Below, piece after piece: positions 27,000-36,354 of a DNA stretch of 64,000 nt. The stretch is from positions 34,906 through 98,905 of the forward strand of contig JAURER010000007.1 of assembly GCA_030827315.1 (NCBI GenBank), in the 5' to 3' direction. Each line of letters begins with the position of its first letter. Positions within the stretch are counted from its first letter, which is position 1. Under the pieces are notes generated by a model. It saw nothing but the letters and a program-made list of their open reading frames with translations. It was not told the origin of the DNA and did not search any database. Source of the stretch: Gemmatimonadota bacterium. Lineage in GTDB: Bacteria > Gemmatimonadota > Gemmatimonadetes > Longimicrobiales > Gaopeijiaceae. A program made the translations under genes and the position numbers.

Positions 27000-28397
27000 G
27001 TGAAGCCTCCCGCCACCGCAGACGCCCGCACACCGCTCGCCTTCCGTGGCGGATGGGCCGGAGCCCTGGCCCCGTTCGCGGTCTTTCTGGGCGGCGTGTC
27101 GTGGCTCGGGCTCTCCGGCGCGCCCGACGAGACGGGCTTTGGGCCGGTCCTCCTGGTGGCGCTCGGCGCCGGGCTGCTGCTCGCGAAGGACCGCGACCGC
27201 TACGCCGAGGCCGTCATCGACGGAATGAGTCATCGACTCGTGATGCTCCTGATCCTGGCGTGGCTCCTCGCGGGCGTGCTCGGCGTGCTCCTGCGAGAAA
27301 GCGGGCTCGTCGCCTCGCTGGTCTGGCTCGCGGACGTCTCCGGGGTGCGGGGCGGAGGCTACGTCGCGGCGATCTTCCTGGTGTGCGCGGTATTCTCGAC
27401 GGCGACGGGCACGAGCCTCGGGACGATCCTGGTGTGCGCGCCACTTCTGTATCCGGCCGCCGGTGCGCTGGGAGGGGATCCGGCGTTCACCGCGGGCGCG
27501 ATCCTGGCCGGCGCGACGTTCGGGGACAACGTCTCGCCGATCTCGGACACGACCATCGCGTCGGCCGCCACGCAGGGCGCCGACCTCGGCGGTGTCGTCC
27601 GCTCCCGCATGCGCTACGCGCTTCCGGCGGCCGCCCTCGCCCTCGTGGTCTTCGCGGTGCTCGGCGGCGCCGAGGGCGAAGCGCGTGTCGGCCTCGCGGC
27701 CGGTAGCGGGGAAGGCACGGGTCTCGTCATGCTCGCTGTCCCCGCGCTCGTCCTCGGGCTCCTTCTCCGACGGACGCATCTGGCCGTGGGACTTTTCGCG
27801 GGTATCGGGACCGGGGCCGTCCTCGGGGTCGCCCTCGGCCGCTTCGGACCCGCGGACCTGCTCGCCGTCGATGCCGACAACTTCATCGCGTCGGGCATCC
27901 TGCTCGATGGCATGCGGCGCGCGTTCGGCGTGTCGATCTTCACGATTCTCCTCATGGGCCTCGTCGGCGGACTGGCGGCGTCGGGGCTACTCGAACGCCT
28001 CATCGAGTGGCTCGCGGAGCGCGCGCGCACCGCGCAGAGCGCCGGGTGGTGGATCTTCGGCTCCATCTCGGCGGCCACGATCCTCACCACGCACTCGGCC
28101 GTCGCGATCCTGGCGGTGGGCCCGGTTGCGAGGGACGTCGGAGCGGCCGCCGGAATCGGCGCGTACCGCAGGGCCAACATCCTCGACGTCGCCGTGTGCA
28201 CATACCCGTTCCTGCTCCCGTTCTTCATCCCCACGATCCTCGCCGCATCCATGACGGCCGGCGTCGCGGACATGCCACGCGTGTCACCCTTCGACGCGGG
28301 CCTACACAACATCCACTCCTGGGGGCTTCTGGCCGTGCTGCTGCTTTCCCTGCTGGCACCGCCACGGGCGCACGAACGGGAAGAGGTCGCGGGCTAG
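27000..28397 (+). CDS. NhaC-type Na+/H+ antiporter family protein
   Basis: A 465-residue membrane protein with about ten to twelve helices. The conserved core FGDNVSPISDTTIASAATQGAD is the hallmark of the NhaC superfamily, together with FSTATGTSLGTILVCAPLLYPAA. Proteins of this family exchange Na+ for H+, sometimes coupled to organic acids or amino acids. The start is GTG 27000 (KPPATADARTPLAFRGG), placed before the first helix; the upstream open frame is Pro/Arg-rich and overlaps the divergent TIGR04076 gene. The stop overlaps the stop of the convergent aconitase X small subunit. Confidence 0.85.
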   Translation: MKPPATADARTPLAFRGGWAGALAPFAVFLGGVSWLGLSGAPDETGFGPVLLVALGAGLLLAKDRDRYAEAVIDGMSHRLVMLLILAWLLAGVLGVLLRESGLVASLVWLADVSGVRGGGYVAAIFLVCAVFSTATGTSLGTILVCAPLLYPAAGALGGDPAFTAGAILAGATFGDNVSPISDTTIASAATQGADLGGVVRSRMRYALPAAALALVVFAVLGGAEGEARVGLAAGSGEGTGLVMLAVPALVLGLLLRRTHLAVGLFAGIGTGAVLGVALGRFGPADLLAVDADNFIASGILLDGMRRAFGVSIFTILLMGLVGGLAASGLLERLIEWLAERARTAQSAGWWIFGSISAATILTTHSAVAILAVGPVARDVGAAAGIGAYRRANILDVAVCTYPFLLPFFIPTILAASMTAGVADMPRVSPFDAGLHNIHSWGLLAVLLLSLLAPPRAHEREEVAG

Positions 28398-28804
28398 TCG
28401 CTCCGGACTTCCACGGCTCCATCGCGCCGCACCTCGACCGTCGATCCGTCCGGGAGCGACGCCATCGCCTCCGGGTCGATCTCGACGACGGGAATGGTGT
28501 CGTAGCCGAGCTCTCCGGCCACCACAGCCCCGAGCGCGAGGATCGCGTCGGCACGGCCCATGAGGATCGCCGCGGGCGCGGTGCCTTCGCGCAGCAGCTC
28601 CAGCATGATCGCGCTCGACGAGCTCGAGCCCACCGCGGACGGGATCGCGAGCACACGTCCTTCGAGACGGGCGCCGAACTGCGGGTGCCGGGGGTCGACG
28701 ATCTCGCCCGCGACCGGATCGACGCCCCCCCAGAAGGAGATCGGATGAGTGAGCCGGAGGAGCGTACCCGACGCCTCACCCGGCACGAGAGATCTTCCCC
28801 TCAC
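28394..28804 (-). CDS. Aconitase X small (swivel) subunit
   Basis: A 136-residue protein of the DUF126/aconitase X swivel-domain family. Visible motifs: VPGEASGTLLRLTHPISFWGG near the start, HPQFGARLEGRVLAIPSAVG, then SSSSSAIMLELLREGTAPA and ILALGAVVAGELGYDTIPVV. The serine-rich loop (GSSSSS) is the substrate-phosphate or carboxylate loop of the family. The start is GTG 28804, overlapping the stop of the large subunit by four bases; longer upstream frames lie inside that gene. With the large subunit it would form a [Fe-S] or iron-dependent dehydratase. Confidence 0.85.
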   Translation of the reverse strand: MRGRSLVPGEASGTLLRLTHPISFWGGVDPVAGEIVDPRHPQFGARLEGRVLAIPSAVGSSSSSAIMLELLREGTAPAAILMGRADAILALGAVVAGELGYDTIPVVEIDPEAMASLPDGSTVEVRRDGAVEVRSD

Positions 28805-30111
28805 CACGTCCACACCTCCTCGCTGCGCAGCACGCGTCCGGCCACCGCCGAGCCCACACAGTCCTCGAGGCTTCCGTAGATGACCTCGTAGCCCGTGTTG
28901 GAAGGTCCGTAGTGCGCGAATTTTCCGGAGTTCGTCATGAGAACGCCGTCGGACGCGGGCAGGATCGGGGTCACCACCACGCACGTGTCGACGACGATGT
29001 CGACGCCCGCCGCGCGCAGAACCGCCTCATATCCGCGCTCCTCGGCTTCGGCGAGCGTCGCGCGCGCGGTGCAGACGTAGAACGGAACGGCGAGCCTGCG
29101 TCCGGCCACGAGCCGCGCGAGCTCCTCGAACTCCTGCAGCGAGAAGTGCGGACTGCCGACGGCGACGGCGTCGATGGTGCCCGCGGCCGCCGCGGTGCTG
29201 AGACGCGCGAGCGACGCGCGCAGGCCCTCAGCCGTCACCGGAATCCGTCGCGGCACCCCCTCGGTGGCTCGCCTCAGCGATCCCGGGCGCGGCGCCCCGA
29301 AATCCCCGAAGGCGGACAGCGCGGCCTCCACGGTCGGGGCTTCCGGGGTGACCCCCGCCACGTGGAAGAGCGCCACCGCGCCGGTGGACGCCGCGGCCGC
29401 GCCGAGCGCCTTCAGCTGATCGCGCGTCGTCTCCCCCGGGAGGCCGTCGATGACCGCGATCTCCTGACCCAGCATCAGCCCCAGCCACGTGCCGAGCACC
29501 GGGTAGAAGACGTCGCGCGACTTGAGCGACCACGGGACGGCGCGTGCATCCACAACCACGGTGGCGCGCCGATTCTCGTCCAGGTGCAGCCCGTACAGGG
29601 GTGCGCGGCCGGTGACGGCGCAGCACGCGTCCAGGAAGTCGCCATAGCGCTCGGTGCGTGCGCCCAGCACGGAGTTCACGAACGCGATGGCGTTGGATTC
29701 GCCCCACGCCACCTGCTCGCCCGGACCGGGTTCGTGCCCCACCTGATAGGGGGCACACGTAAACGTCGGGCTCGCCCCCATCGCCACGTACGCCTGCATC
29801 TGCCGGCGCGCCATTTCCGTCCTGTGCGCATCTGCCCGGACGACATCCGGATGCAGCAGATCGAGCGCCCCGACGTTGAGCGTGGTCGGTACGGCCATTC
29901 TTCCGCCGCCGCGCGCCAGCGTCTCGGCGAACTCCACGCCGCCGTCGCCGTGATACAGGCATCCATCGATGTGCGCCGAGGTGATCTCGACGAGCTCGCG
30001 CGCGCCGAGGAGCTCCGCCGCCGCGACGACGATGCGCATGGCCATGGCGGCGCCATCGCCGTCCGCCCCGGCGAGCAGGGCCTTCTCCCGCGCGGTGAGG
30101 TCGAGGCTCAC
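28801..30111 (-). CDS. Aconitase X large (catalytic) subunit
   Basis: A 436-residue AcnX catalytic-domain protein. Motifs: LTAREKALLAGADGDGAAMAMRI at the start, EITSAHIDGCLYHGDGGVEFAE, PTTLNVGALDLL, CAPYQVGHEPGPGEQVAWGESNA split across residues about 120-142, and NSGKFAHYGPSNTG at the end. Two known activities exist in this superfamily: cis-3-hydroxy-L-proline dehydratase in bacteria and phosphomevalonate dehydratase in archaea. Bacterial context favours the proline derivative, but this cannot be settled here. The start is GTG 30111 (VSLDLTAREK). It is followed by the overlapping small subunit and divergent from the thioesterase gene. Confidence 0.85.
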   Translation of the reverse strand: MSLDLTAREKALLAGADGDGAAMAMRIVVAAAELLGARELVEITSAHIDGCLYHGDGGVEFAETLARGGGRMAVPTTLNVGALDLLHPDVVRADAHRTEMARRQMQAYVAMGASPTFTCAPYQVGHEPGPGEQVAWGESNAIAFVNSVLGARTERYGDFLDACCAVTGRAPLYGLHLDENRRATVVVDARAVPWSLKSRDVFYPVLGTWLGLMLGQEIAVIDGLPGETTRDQLKALGAAAASTGAVALFHVAGVTPEAPTVEAALSAFGDFGAPRPGSLRRATEGVPRRIPVTAEGLRASLARLSTAAAAGTIDAVAVGSPHFSLQEFEELARLVAGRRLAVPFYVCTARATLAEAEERGYEAVLRAAGVDIVVDTCVVVTPILPASDGVLMTNSGKFAHYGPSNTGYEVIYGSLEDCVGSAVAGRVLRSEEVWTW

Positions 30112-30221
30112 GTGCGCGGCGCTACGCCGGCGGGCGCCGGGTGCGGGTGACCGGCACGCGTCATTCTGCGATGTTCGATCGGATCGGATGCATCGACCCA
30201 CCCCCCGACGTCGCACAGACC

Positions 30222-30665
30222 ATGCTCTTCACGGTAGACGAACGCGTTCGGTGGTCGGCCGTCGACAAGGCCGGCATCATCTTCTACGGCGCCTACGTGC
30301 GCTTCTTCGAGCTCGCGGAAATGGAGCTCTTTCGTGCCGCCGGTGCGCCGTACGGCGAGGTCTTCGACCGCTGGGACATCTGGCTTCCCCGCGTCCATCT
30401 GGAGTCCGATTTCCACTATCCGTCCCGGCTCGACGACAAGCTGCGCGTGGGTGCCTATTTCACCAGCTTCGGCACGAGCTCCCTGCGCATCAACTTCGAC
30501 ATCCTGCACGTGGACGCCCACCGGCTGGCGGTCACGGGGCACGAAGTGCTGGTGTCCACCACCCGCGACACGCTCAGGCCGACGCCCCTGCCGGAAGACC
30601 TGGTGGAGCTGCTCAGGCCGTACTGCATGACCGAGGAAGACGCCCGGCGCGCGCTGGGCCTCTGA
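30222..30665 (+). CDS. Hotdog-fold acyl-CoA thioesterase
   Basis: A 147-residue thioesterase of the 4-hydroxybenzoyl-CoA thioesterase type. The active-site segment VRWSAVDKAGIIFYGAYVRFFE carries the conserved Asp (VDKAGIIFY), followed by PRVHLESDFHYPSRLDDKLRV and ITFDI-like strands. It would hydrolyse an acyl-CoA to the free acid. The ATG at 30222 (MLFTVDERVRW) gives the usual family length; earlier ATGs at 30141 and 30171 add residues without similarity. It lies divergent from the aconitase X genes and convergent with the DUF819 gene. Confidence 0.8.
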   Translation: MLFTVDERVRWSAVDKAGIIFYGAYVRFFELAEMELFRAAGAPYGEVFDRWDIWLPRVHLESDFHYPSRLDDKLRVGAYFTSFGTSSLRINFDILHVDAHRLAVTGHEVLVSTTRDTLRPTPLPEDLVELLRPYCMTEEDARRALGL

Positions 30666-30695
30666 CGTCCACCGGATCCCAGGCACGGCCGCGAC

Positions 30696-30721
30696 GTGAC
30701 GCCGACTGCTCACGGCGTCAC
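30696..30721. terminator. Convergent hairpin between thioesterase and DUF819 genes
   Basis: A perfect nine-base-pair stem (GTGACGCCG, 30696-30704) with an eight-base loop and its complement (CGGCGTCAC, 30713-30721). It sits in the short gap between two convergent genes and overlaps the stop codon of the DUF819 gene. There is no T-tract, so termination is inferred from position and stem strength. Confidence 0.45.
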
Positions 30722-31971
30722 CCGCCGAGCACACCGCGTAACAAACTTGCCACGGCCAGCCCCGCGTAGTTCCCGGCCGCGTACCCAAGGAGCCCGACGG
30801 CCACGCCCGGGAGGAGCCGGTCGGAATACCCCCGGGCGGTGGCGAGCGCCATCGCCGACGCCGGCCCTCCCACGTTCGCCTGCGAGGCCACCGCCAGCGT
30901 GGGCAGGTCGAGCCCCACGAGACGTCCGACGACGAAGATGATCGCCCCGTGGGTGAAGACGGTGATCGCCGCGAAGTACACGATCGGAGGTCCGATCGCG
31001 ACGATGTTCGCCAGGACCGACATGGCCCCATTGCTGGCCAGGAAGATCAACACCAGGTAGTTGCCGATGACGCCGCTTCCGTGGATGGCGCGCACGCGCG
31101 GGATCTGAGCCAAAAGGAGGGCGATGGTGGTGAGGAAGAGCACCGACGGAACCGGCGCGGCCACCGCGCCGAGCCAGTCTGCGAGCCCGAGCGTGCCGAA
31201 CACGATGGTCGCCATCAGCGCGAGGTCCGCGAGCTCGATCGCACCCACGCTCGAGTAGAGCATCTGGTGCAGCGTCGGCCCCGCGTGGTCCACCTGCGCG
31301 GACGACGGCGCCATTCCAGCCGAACCCGATTCGCCAACCCCTTCGTGGCCCTTCGCGATCACCGATGCCGCAGGGACGGAAGCGCCGGCCGACACGGCCT
31401 CGGCGCCCGTGGACGACCCGTCGCGACCGCGACGACCCGCGGCGAACACGACCGGCACCGTGAGACAGATGGCCATCCAGATGGCGGTCATCGTGACGTC
31501 GGCGGCGATGCCGGCGGCGAAGAGCTCACCGCTCGTGTCGAGCGCCGCGCCCACCGCAGCGAAGTTGACGCCACCCCCGGTGTACGTCGCCGTGTACTGG
31601 CCGGCGAGCTTCCACGTCTCCGGCCCGATGGCGTCGGCGACGAGGAGCGCCGCGAGCGTGGCCCCGGTCGCAGTCCCCACCGCGCCGAGCGCGAAGGCGC
31701 CGAGCATCCGGGGGCCGGCCTGCACGACCGATCGCACGTCCACCGTAAGAAGAATCAGCACGATGCCCGCGCTCACCGCCGGTCCGGCGAGGAAGTCGTA
31801 GGCCGGCGACGTACCGGGAATGATCCCGAGATTGGACAGCACCATTCCGAAGAGGATCCCGAGCAGCGCAGAGCCCAGCGCCCCGAAGATCCGTGTTCGC
31901 GCCTCCAGGAAGAGCGCGAGGGTGACGCACGAGGCGAGCAGGAAGAAGACGGCTGTCGGGTCGGTGATCAT
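30718..31971 (-). CDS. DUF819-family membrane protein
   Basis: A 417-residue polytopic membrane protein of the DUF819 family (YjcL-like), which resembles transporters of the Na+/amino-acid or CPA type in topology. Typical segments: FGALGSALLGILFGMVLSNLG, TATYTGGGVNFAAVG, and the C-terminal LPTLAVASQANVGGPASAMA. The GGxNFAAV and NVGGPASA elements are symmetric, as in inverted-repeat transporters. A hydrophilic loop (residues about 187-240) contains many Ala/Ser/Gly. The start is ATG 31971 (MITDPTAVFFLLAS). Its substrate is unknown. Confidence 0.8.
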   Translation of the reverse strand: MITDPTAVFFLLASCVTLALFLEARTRIFGALGSALLGILFGMVLSNLGIIPGTSPAYDFLAGPAVSAGIVLILLTVDVRSVVQAGPRMLGAFALGAVGTATGATLAALLVADAIGPETWKLAGQYTATYTGGGVNFAAVGAALDTSGELFAAGIAADVTMTAIWMAICLTVPVVFAAGRRGRDGSSTGAEAVSAGASVPAASVIAKGHEGVGESGSAGMAPSSAQVDHAGPTLHQMLYSSVGAIELADLALMATIVFGTLGLADWLGAVAAPVPSVLFLTTIALLLAQIPRVRAIHGSGVIGNYLVLIFLASNGAMSVLANIVAIGPPIVYFAAITVFTHGAIIFVVGRLVGLDLPTLAVASQANVGGPASAMALATARGYSDRLLPGVAVGLLGYAAGNYAGLAVASLLRGVLGG

Positions 31972-32074
31972 CGCAGGAAGGTACGAGGGTCCGAGCCGGC
32001 TCGCGCGGGTGCGGCCGGATGCGTCGCGGCAATGGAACTGGACGCCCGGCCCCGCACCACCCATCGTGCGCCCC

Positions 32075-33085
32075 ATGCACCCCATCGGACCCGTCTCGCT
32101 GAAGGAGATCGGCGTGGCGCGCAGGCGCATCGCCGGCAGCGCCATATGCACGCCGCTCGTCCGCCTCGATCTTCCGCTGGTCGACGATGGCGGAGCCGAA
32201 ATCTGGCTCAAGCTCGAGTGCCTCCAGCCGATCGGCTCATTCAAGATCCGTGGCGCCGCCAACGCGATCGCGCTCGCGGACCCCGCGGCCCTCGAGCGGG
32301 GCGTCTACACGGCGAGCGCCGGGAACATGGCCCAGGGTGTCGCCTTCGCGGCCCGCCGGCTCGGCGTGCCGTGTCGCGTCATCGTGCCCGACACGGCGCC
32401 GCAGGCGAAGCTCGACGCGATCGAGGCCCTGGGTGGAGTGCTGGTGCCCCTCCCCTTCGACCAGTGGTGGCGCGCGATCCGGGAACACGGGCACCCGGAT
32501 GAGTCCGGATTCTTCGTGCACCCGGTCAGCGACCCTGCGGTGATCGCCGGCAACGGCACCGTCGGTCTCGAGATCCTGGAGCAACTGCCCGACGTCGACG
32601 CCATCGTCGTTCCCTACGGCGGTGGCGGCCTGTCGGTCGGCGTCGCGTCAGCCATCCGGGCACGCCGACCGGAGGTCCGGGTCTACGCTTCGGAGGTCGA
32701 GACCGCCGCCCCGTACGCCGCGTCCCTCGAGGCGGGTCGGGCCGTCTCGGTCGACCGCACGCCGACCTTCGTCGATGGCATCGGCGGCGGCAGCGTGCTC
32801 GACGAGATGTGGCCGCTGGCCTCCACGCTCCTCGACGGGTCCCTGGTGATGTCCATCGAGGAAATCTGCGATGCGATCCGGCTGCTCGCCGCCCGTGCGC
32901 ATGTCATCGCGGAAGGGGCCGGAGGCAGCGCGGTCGCGGGGGCCCTCGAACTCGCGTGCCGGGAGGCCGCGGCCGAGAACGAAGGATTGCCCGCTGCGCG
33001 CCGCATCGTGGCGGTCGTCTCCGGGGGCAACATCGATACCCACGTCCTGCGGGCCATCCTCGCCGGAGACAATCCAGGGGGCTAA
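32075..33085 (+). CDS. Threonine/serine dehydratase-like PLP enzyme
   Basis: A 336-residue fold-type II PLP enzyme. The PLP lysine is K57 in IGSFKIRGA, the glycine-rich phosphate loop is PYGGGGLSVGV near residue 180, and the C-terminal VAVVSGGNID motif is typical of threonine dehydratases and serine racemases. It would deaminate Thr or Ser to the 2-oxo acid. There is no regulatory ACT domain, so a catabolic rather than biosynthetic form is likely. The ATG at 32075 begins MHPIGPVSLKEIGVARRRI, matching family N-termini. It ends six bases before the convergent AddB-like gene. Confidence 0.88.
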   Translation: MHPIGPVSLKEIGVARRRIAGSAICTPLVRLDLPLVDDGGAEIWLKLECLQPIGSFKIRGAANAIALADPAALERGVYTASAGNMAQGVAFAARRLGVPCRVIVPDTAPQAKLDAIEALGGVLVPLPFDQWWRAIREHGHPDESGFFVHPVSDPAVIAGNGTVGLEILEQLPDVDAIVVPYGGGGLSVGVASAIRARRPEVRVYASEVETAAPYAASLEAGRAVSVDRTPTFVDGIGGGSVLDEMWPLASTLLDGSLVMSIEEICDAIRLLAARAHVIAEGAGGSAVAGALELACREAAAENEGLPAARRIVAVVSGGNIDTHVLRAILAGDNPGG

Positions 33086-33091
33086 GGCCGA

Positions 33092-36000
33092 TCAGTCCTC
33101 GAAGGCCCGCGCGAGCTTCAGCTGCCGGAACGCAGGCTGGAGCCCGGCGTTGAGGTGCTCCTCCGCCCACTCGGCCAGCGACGAGGTGACCGCACCGTAC
33201 TCGCCGCGCCGCACCCTGCACACCTCCGCGAAGTCGCAGTACGAGCAGTCCGACGAATCGTCGGTCGGTACGAAATGCCCGGCCGCCACACCCTCCATCA
33301 TGATGTCGAGGAGCTCCAGGGCGGGGCCGAGCTGGATGCGCGGGAAGGAGAAGACCTGGTTCTGGCCCCTCCGCGTGGGGAAGTGGTATTGACCATCCAC
33401 GACCTCTCCACGCAGCCTCCGCTCCGCCGCCATCGCATAGACTGCGTGCTGCAGGCGGCGTCCTCCGTGGAAGACCCCCTTCTCGAAGTCCCGCGGCGCT
33501 CCCGTCTTGTAGTCGACGACGTGGAGCCCCGCGAGATCCTCGTCCACGCGGTCGATCGCGCCCCGGAGACGCACCGTCCCCCCGGGGAGGTCCAGCACCA
33601 GGGGCTCGTCCTCGCCGAGCCCGAAGCGCAGCTCGAGTGCAACGAAGTGGGGGCTCTGCGCCCGGATGAGGCGCACGAACGAGCGCACGTCCTCCCGGAG
33701 CGCCGCGGTCTCGCGGACGAGGGTACCCTCCCCGGGGGTCGGGATCTCGTGCCGCATCCGATCGATGGCCCGATCAAGGACCGTCAGGGCGAGCTTCTCG
33801 AAGGCCGCATCGTCGAGCCGGAGTCCGGCCTCCTTCGACGCCCGCAGGGCGCCGTCGTAGACCTCGTGGAGAAGGCTGCCCCGCTCACGGTGCCCGAGCC
33901 ACACGTGGGGGTCGAGCTCCGGGTCATCGGGAGGGTACAGGCGCAGCACCGACGAGTGCAGGTAACGAAGCGGACAGCTCCCCAGGCCCTCGAGCCGGCT
34001 GGCCGACACCACGATCGAGTCGTTGCGCCGTGGATCCAGAAGCTCCGGCCGGGCCTGCACCACCCCGTGCGCGGGCCCAGGCACTCCGTTGCGCCGCTCG
34101 GCCATCGAGGCCAGCCCCGCGTCGAGCTCGGGAAAGGCGCGCCGGACGGCGTCGACGCCGCGACGCATGACGGCGCCGGACCCGAGCGCGGCCATCCAGA
34201 CGTCGTCCCGGTCCAGCGCTGGCATGCCGAGTGCCGGAACGGCGCTCACCACGCGGCCCAGTGCTGCATGCAGGTCGCGGAAGGTCAGCGTGGAGTCCCT
34301 GCGCGCCAGCCGCAGCGCCTGCAGCAGCACCGACGATGCACCGACCGATCGCGCCTCGGTGGCCTGCCACGCCCCGTAGCTGAGCGTGACCCGGCCGCGA
34401 AGGCGCGCGAAGAGCGCAGCGACCCGGTGCATCCTTTCCCGAAGCAGTTCCGAAGACGTCGGCAGTCCGTCGCTCAGCACCCTTCGGTCGCCATCGAGGA
34501 GGACGGGGTCCTGTGTGCCTCCGCCCGGCACGCGGTCGGCGTCCATACCGACGAGGAAGACGGCCTTCCGGCCACTGAAACCGCCGTGCTCCAGGTCGCT
34601 GAGGTGCAGCGCGCCGCCCATCGAAGACCACGGCGCGCCACTTCCGTCCGGGTCGCCGCCGACGACCGCCGGTCGGACGCGGATGTCCAGGTGCCCACGG
34701 AGAATGGAGACCGCCGCCCGGAACTCGGTGCGACGGTGGAGCGTCGCGCCGACGCGTTCGAGGATCCGGGCCACCTCCTCGCGGGCGCTCCGGTCCGGTC
34801 CCCTGCCTCTCGGCACGCGCCGTAGAAACGCCTCCAGTCCACGCGCCACTTCCGCGGGCGACACGGCCTCGCCCGCGTCTCCGGCCCGATCCGGGACCGT
34901 GGGCGTCGCCTTGAGCGCAGGGAAGAGCATGGAGCGCAGCGCCTCCAGCTCGGTTCGCGCACGGGTGCGGCGACGATCGAACGCCTCCGCCGACTCGTGG
35001 CGGCCCGGCACCATGTCCTCGAGGCCGGCGAGGGCCTCGCGAATCTGGACGCGGTACCGCTGACGGCCCCAGCCCACGCGGAGCGATCGGAATCGACGCG
35101 CGAGCGCGGCGGCCGCATGAACGCCGCGCGAGCGCGGCGGCCGCAGGTCTCCCGCTTCCAGCAAACGCCGCACCACGTCGGCCTGGAACCCGCCTTCGAT
35201 CCAGTCGAGATACGCTTCGACGACCCGCCCGGTGCGGGTGCGCCCCACGGGCAGCCCGACCGCGTAGGTGACGGGGACGCCCAGGCGCTGCGCGAGCGCA
35301 TGAAGCGCCGAACCGTACGCCGCCGCGTCGGACGCGACGATTTCCACCTCGTCCCACCGCAGGCCCGATGACACCACTCGACGCAGGACCTCGCGCAGTT
35401 CCGCCTCCACGGATCCGGCCGCGAAGAGGTCTACGTCGAGCCCAGGCTCGGCCGACGCGGCGTCGCGGGGCGCGTACAGGAACGAGCCCGTGCCCGGTGG
35501 CCCGTTCCGGCCCTGAAGCAGGGTCGCAGGGGCTTCCATCCCCAGCACCGGATCGGCCTCGAGGACCTTCGCGCCCCGCGCGGCGAGCCCCGAGACGAGC
35601 CTGCCCTGCAGGCCGCGGGTGCTCAGCCCGGGCATGAGCAGGACCACGTCCGCGTCGAGCGCTTCGGGGAACCGGTTTCCCGACGCCTCCAGCGCCCGGA
35701 TGGCGAGGCGGAGCATCGTCGCCTTGTCTGCCCGGCGGCGCTCGGAGAGGATACGCTCGTACCGCTGCAGCAGGCGCAGGAGGAAGAGCTTCTTCTCCCA
35801 CTGCACGAAGTGGGCAGCATCAAGCTCCTTCGCGCCGATGCCGCCGAGTCTGAGCTCGAGGATCGCGCCGCACACCCGCTCCCGGAACCCGACGCCCTCG
35901 CCGAGTTCGGCCAGGATCCCGCTCTCCATGGCGAGGACGAAGTCGAGCGCCTCGTCGAGCAGAGCCTGCTGCTCGAACGGATCGATCAGACGCAGGCCTT

Positions 36001-36223
36001 CGTCGTCGAGCAAAGTGAGCGCGAGCCTCTGCGCCATCCGATGCGGCGTGGTGACCTCGAAGCCGATCCAGCCGTCACCCTCGAGCGCAAGCCGGCGCAG
36101 GAGTTCCCGTCCCGCAGCGAAGTTCGGCGCCACCACGAGTTTCCGTGCCAGGCGCTTGCGGCGGGAGGCCTCGGCCAGGGCCTCGACGAGGCGGCTCCGG
36201 TCTGGCGACTCTGGTCGGGTCAT
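33092..36223 (-). CDS. addB: AddB-like PD-(D/E)XK nuclease with Fe-S cysteines
   Basis: A 1043-residue protein resembling AddB. The N-terminal part looks like an inactivated helicase (KLVVAPNFAAGRELLRRLA, EGDGWIGFEVTTPHRMAQRL) without a clear Walker A lysine. The C-terminal nuclease domain has GAIDRVDEDLAGLHVVDYKTG. One cysteine before it (LGSCPLRYLH) and three after it (DCSYCDFAEVCR) fit the four-cysteine iron-sulfur staple of AddB nucleases. It would pair with the AddA-like protein at 21955-25452 for DNA-end resection. Splitting of the two genes by eight others is unusual, as addB and addA normally adjoin. Confidence 0.82.
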   Translation of the reverse strand: MTRPESPDRSRLVEALAEASRRKRLARKLVVAPNFAAGRELLRRLALEGDGWIGFEVTTPHRMAQRLALTLLDDEGLRLIDPFEQQALLDEALDFVLAMESGILAELGEGVGFRERVCGAILELRLGGIGAKELDAAHFVQWEKKLFLLRLLQRYERILSERRRADKATMLRLAIRALEASGNRFPEALDADVVLLMPGLSTRGLQGRLVSGLAARGAKVLEADPVLGMEAPATLLQGRNGPPGTGSFLYAPRDAASAEPGLDVDLFAAGSVEAELREVLRRVVSSGLRWDEVEIVASDAAAYGSALHALAQRLGVPVTYAVGLPVGRTRTGRVVEAYLDWIEGGFQADVVRRLLEAGDLRPPRSRGVHAAAALARRFRSLRVGWGRQRYRVQIREALAGLEDMVPGRHESAEAFDRRRTRARTELEALRSMLFPALKATPTVPDRAGDAGEAVSPAEVARGLEAFLRRVPRGRGPDRSAREEVARILERVGATLHRRTEFRAAVSILRGHLDIRVRPAVVGGDPDGSGAPWSSMGGALHLSDLEHGGFSGRKAVFLVGMDADRVPGGGTQDPVLLDGDRRVLSDGLPTSSELLRERMHRVAALFARLRGRVTLSYGAWQATEARSVGASSVLLQALRLARRDSTLTFRDLHAALGRVVSAVPALGMPALDRDDVWMAALGSGAVMRRGVDAVRRAFPELDAGLASMAERRNGVPGPAHGVVQARPELLDPRRNDSIVVSASRLEGLGSCPLRYLHSSVLRLYPPDDPELDPHVWLGHRERGSLLHEVYDGALRASKEAGLRLDDAAFEKLALTVLDRAIDRMRHEIPTPGEGTLVRETAALREDVRSFVRLIRAQSPHFVALELRFGLGEDEPLVLDLPGGTVRLRGAIDRVDEDLAGLHVVDYKTGAPRDFEKGVFHGGRRLQHAVYAMAAERRLRGEVVDGQYHFPTRRGQNQVFSFPRIQLGPALELLDIMMEGVAAGHFVPTDDSSDCSYCDFAEVCRVRRGEYGAVTSSLAEWAEEHLNAGLQPAFRQLKLARAFED

Positions 36224-36354
36224 GCCCTCGTCGGCGGTGGCGGAGGGTGCACACGGAAGGCGCACGGACGTCGCAAGATATGGTTCGGGACCGTGGCGTG
36301 GGAGTCCGTCGTGGCCTACCCTTCCGCCTCGAACGACCACCCTGAGGACACGAC

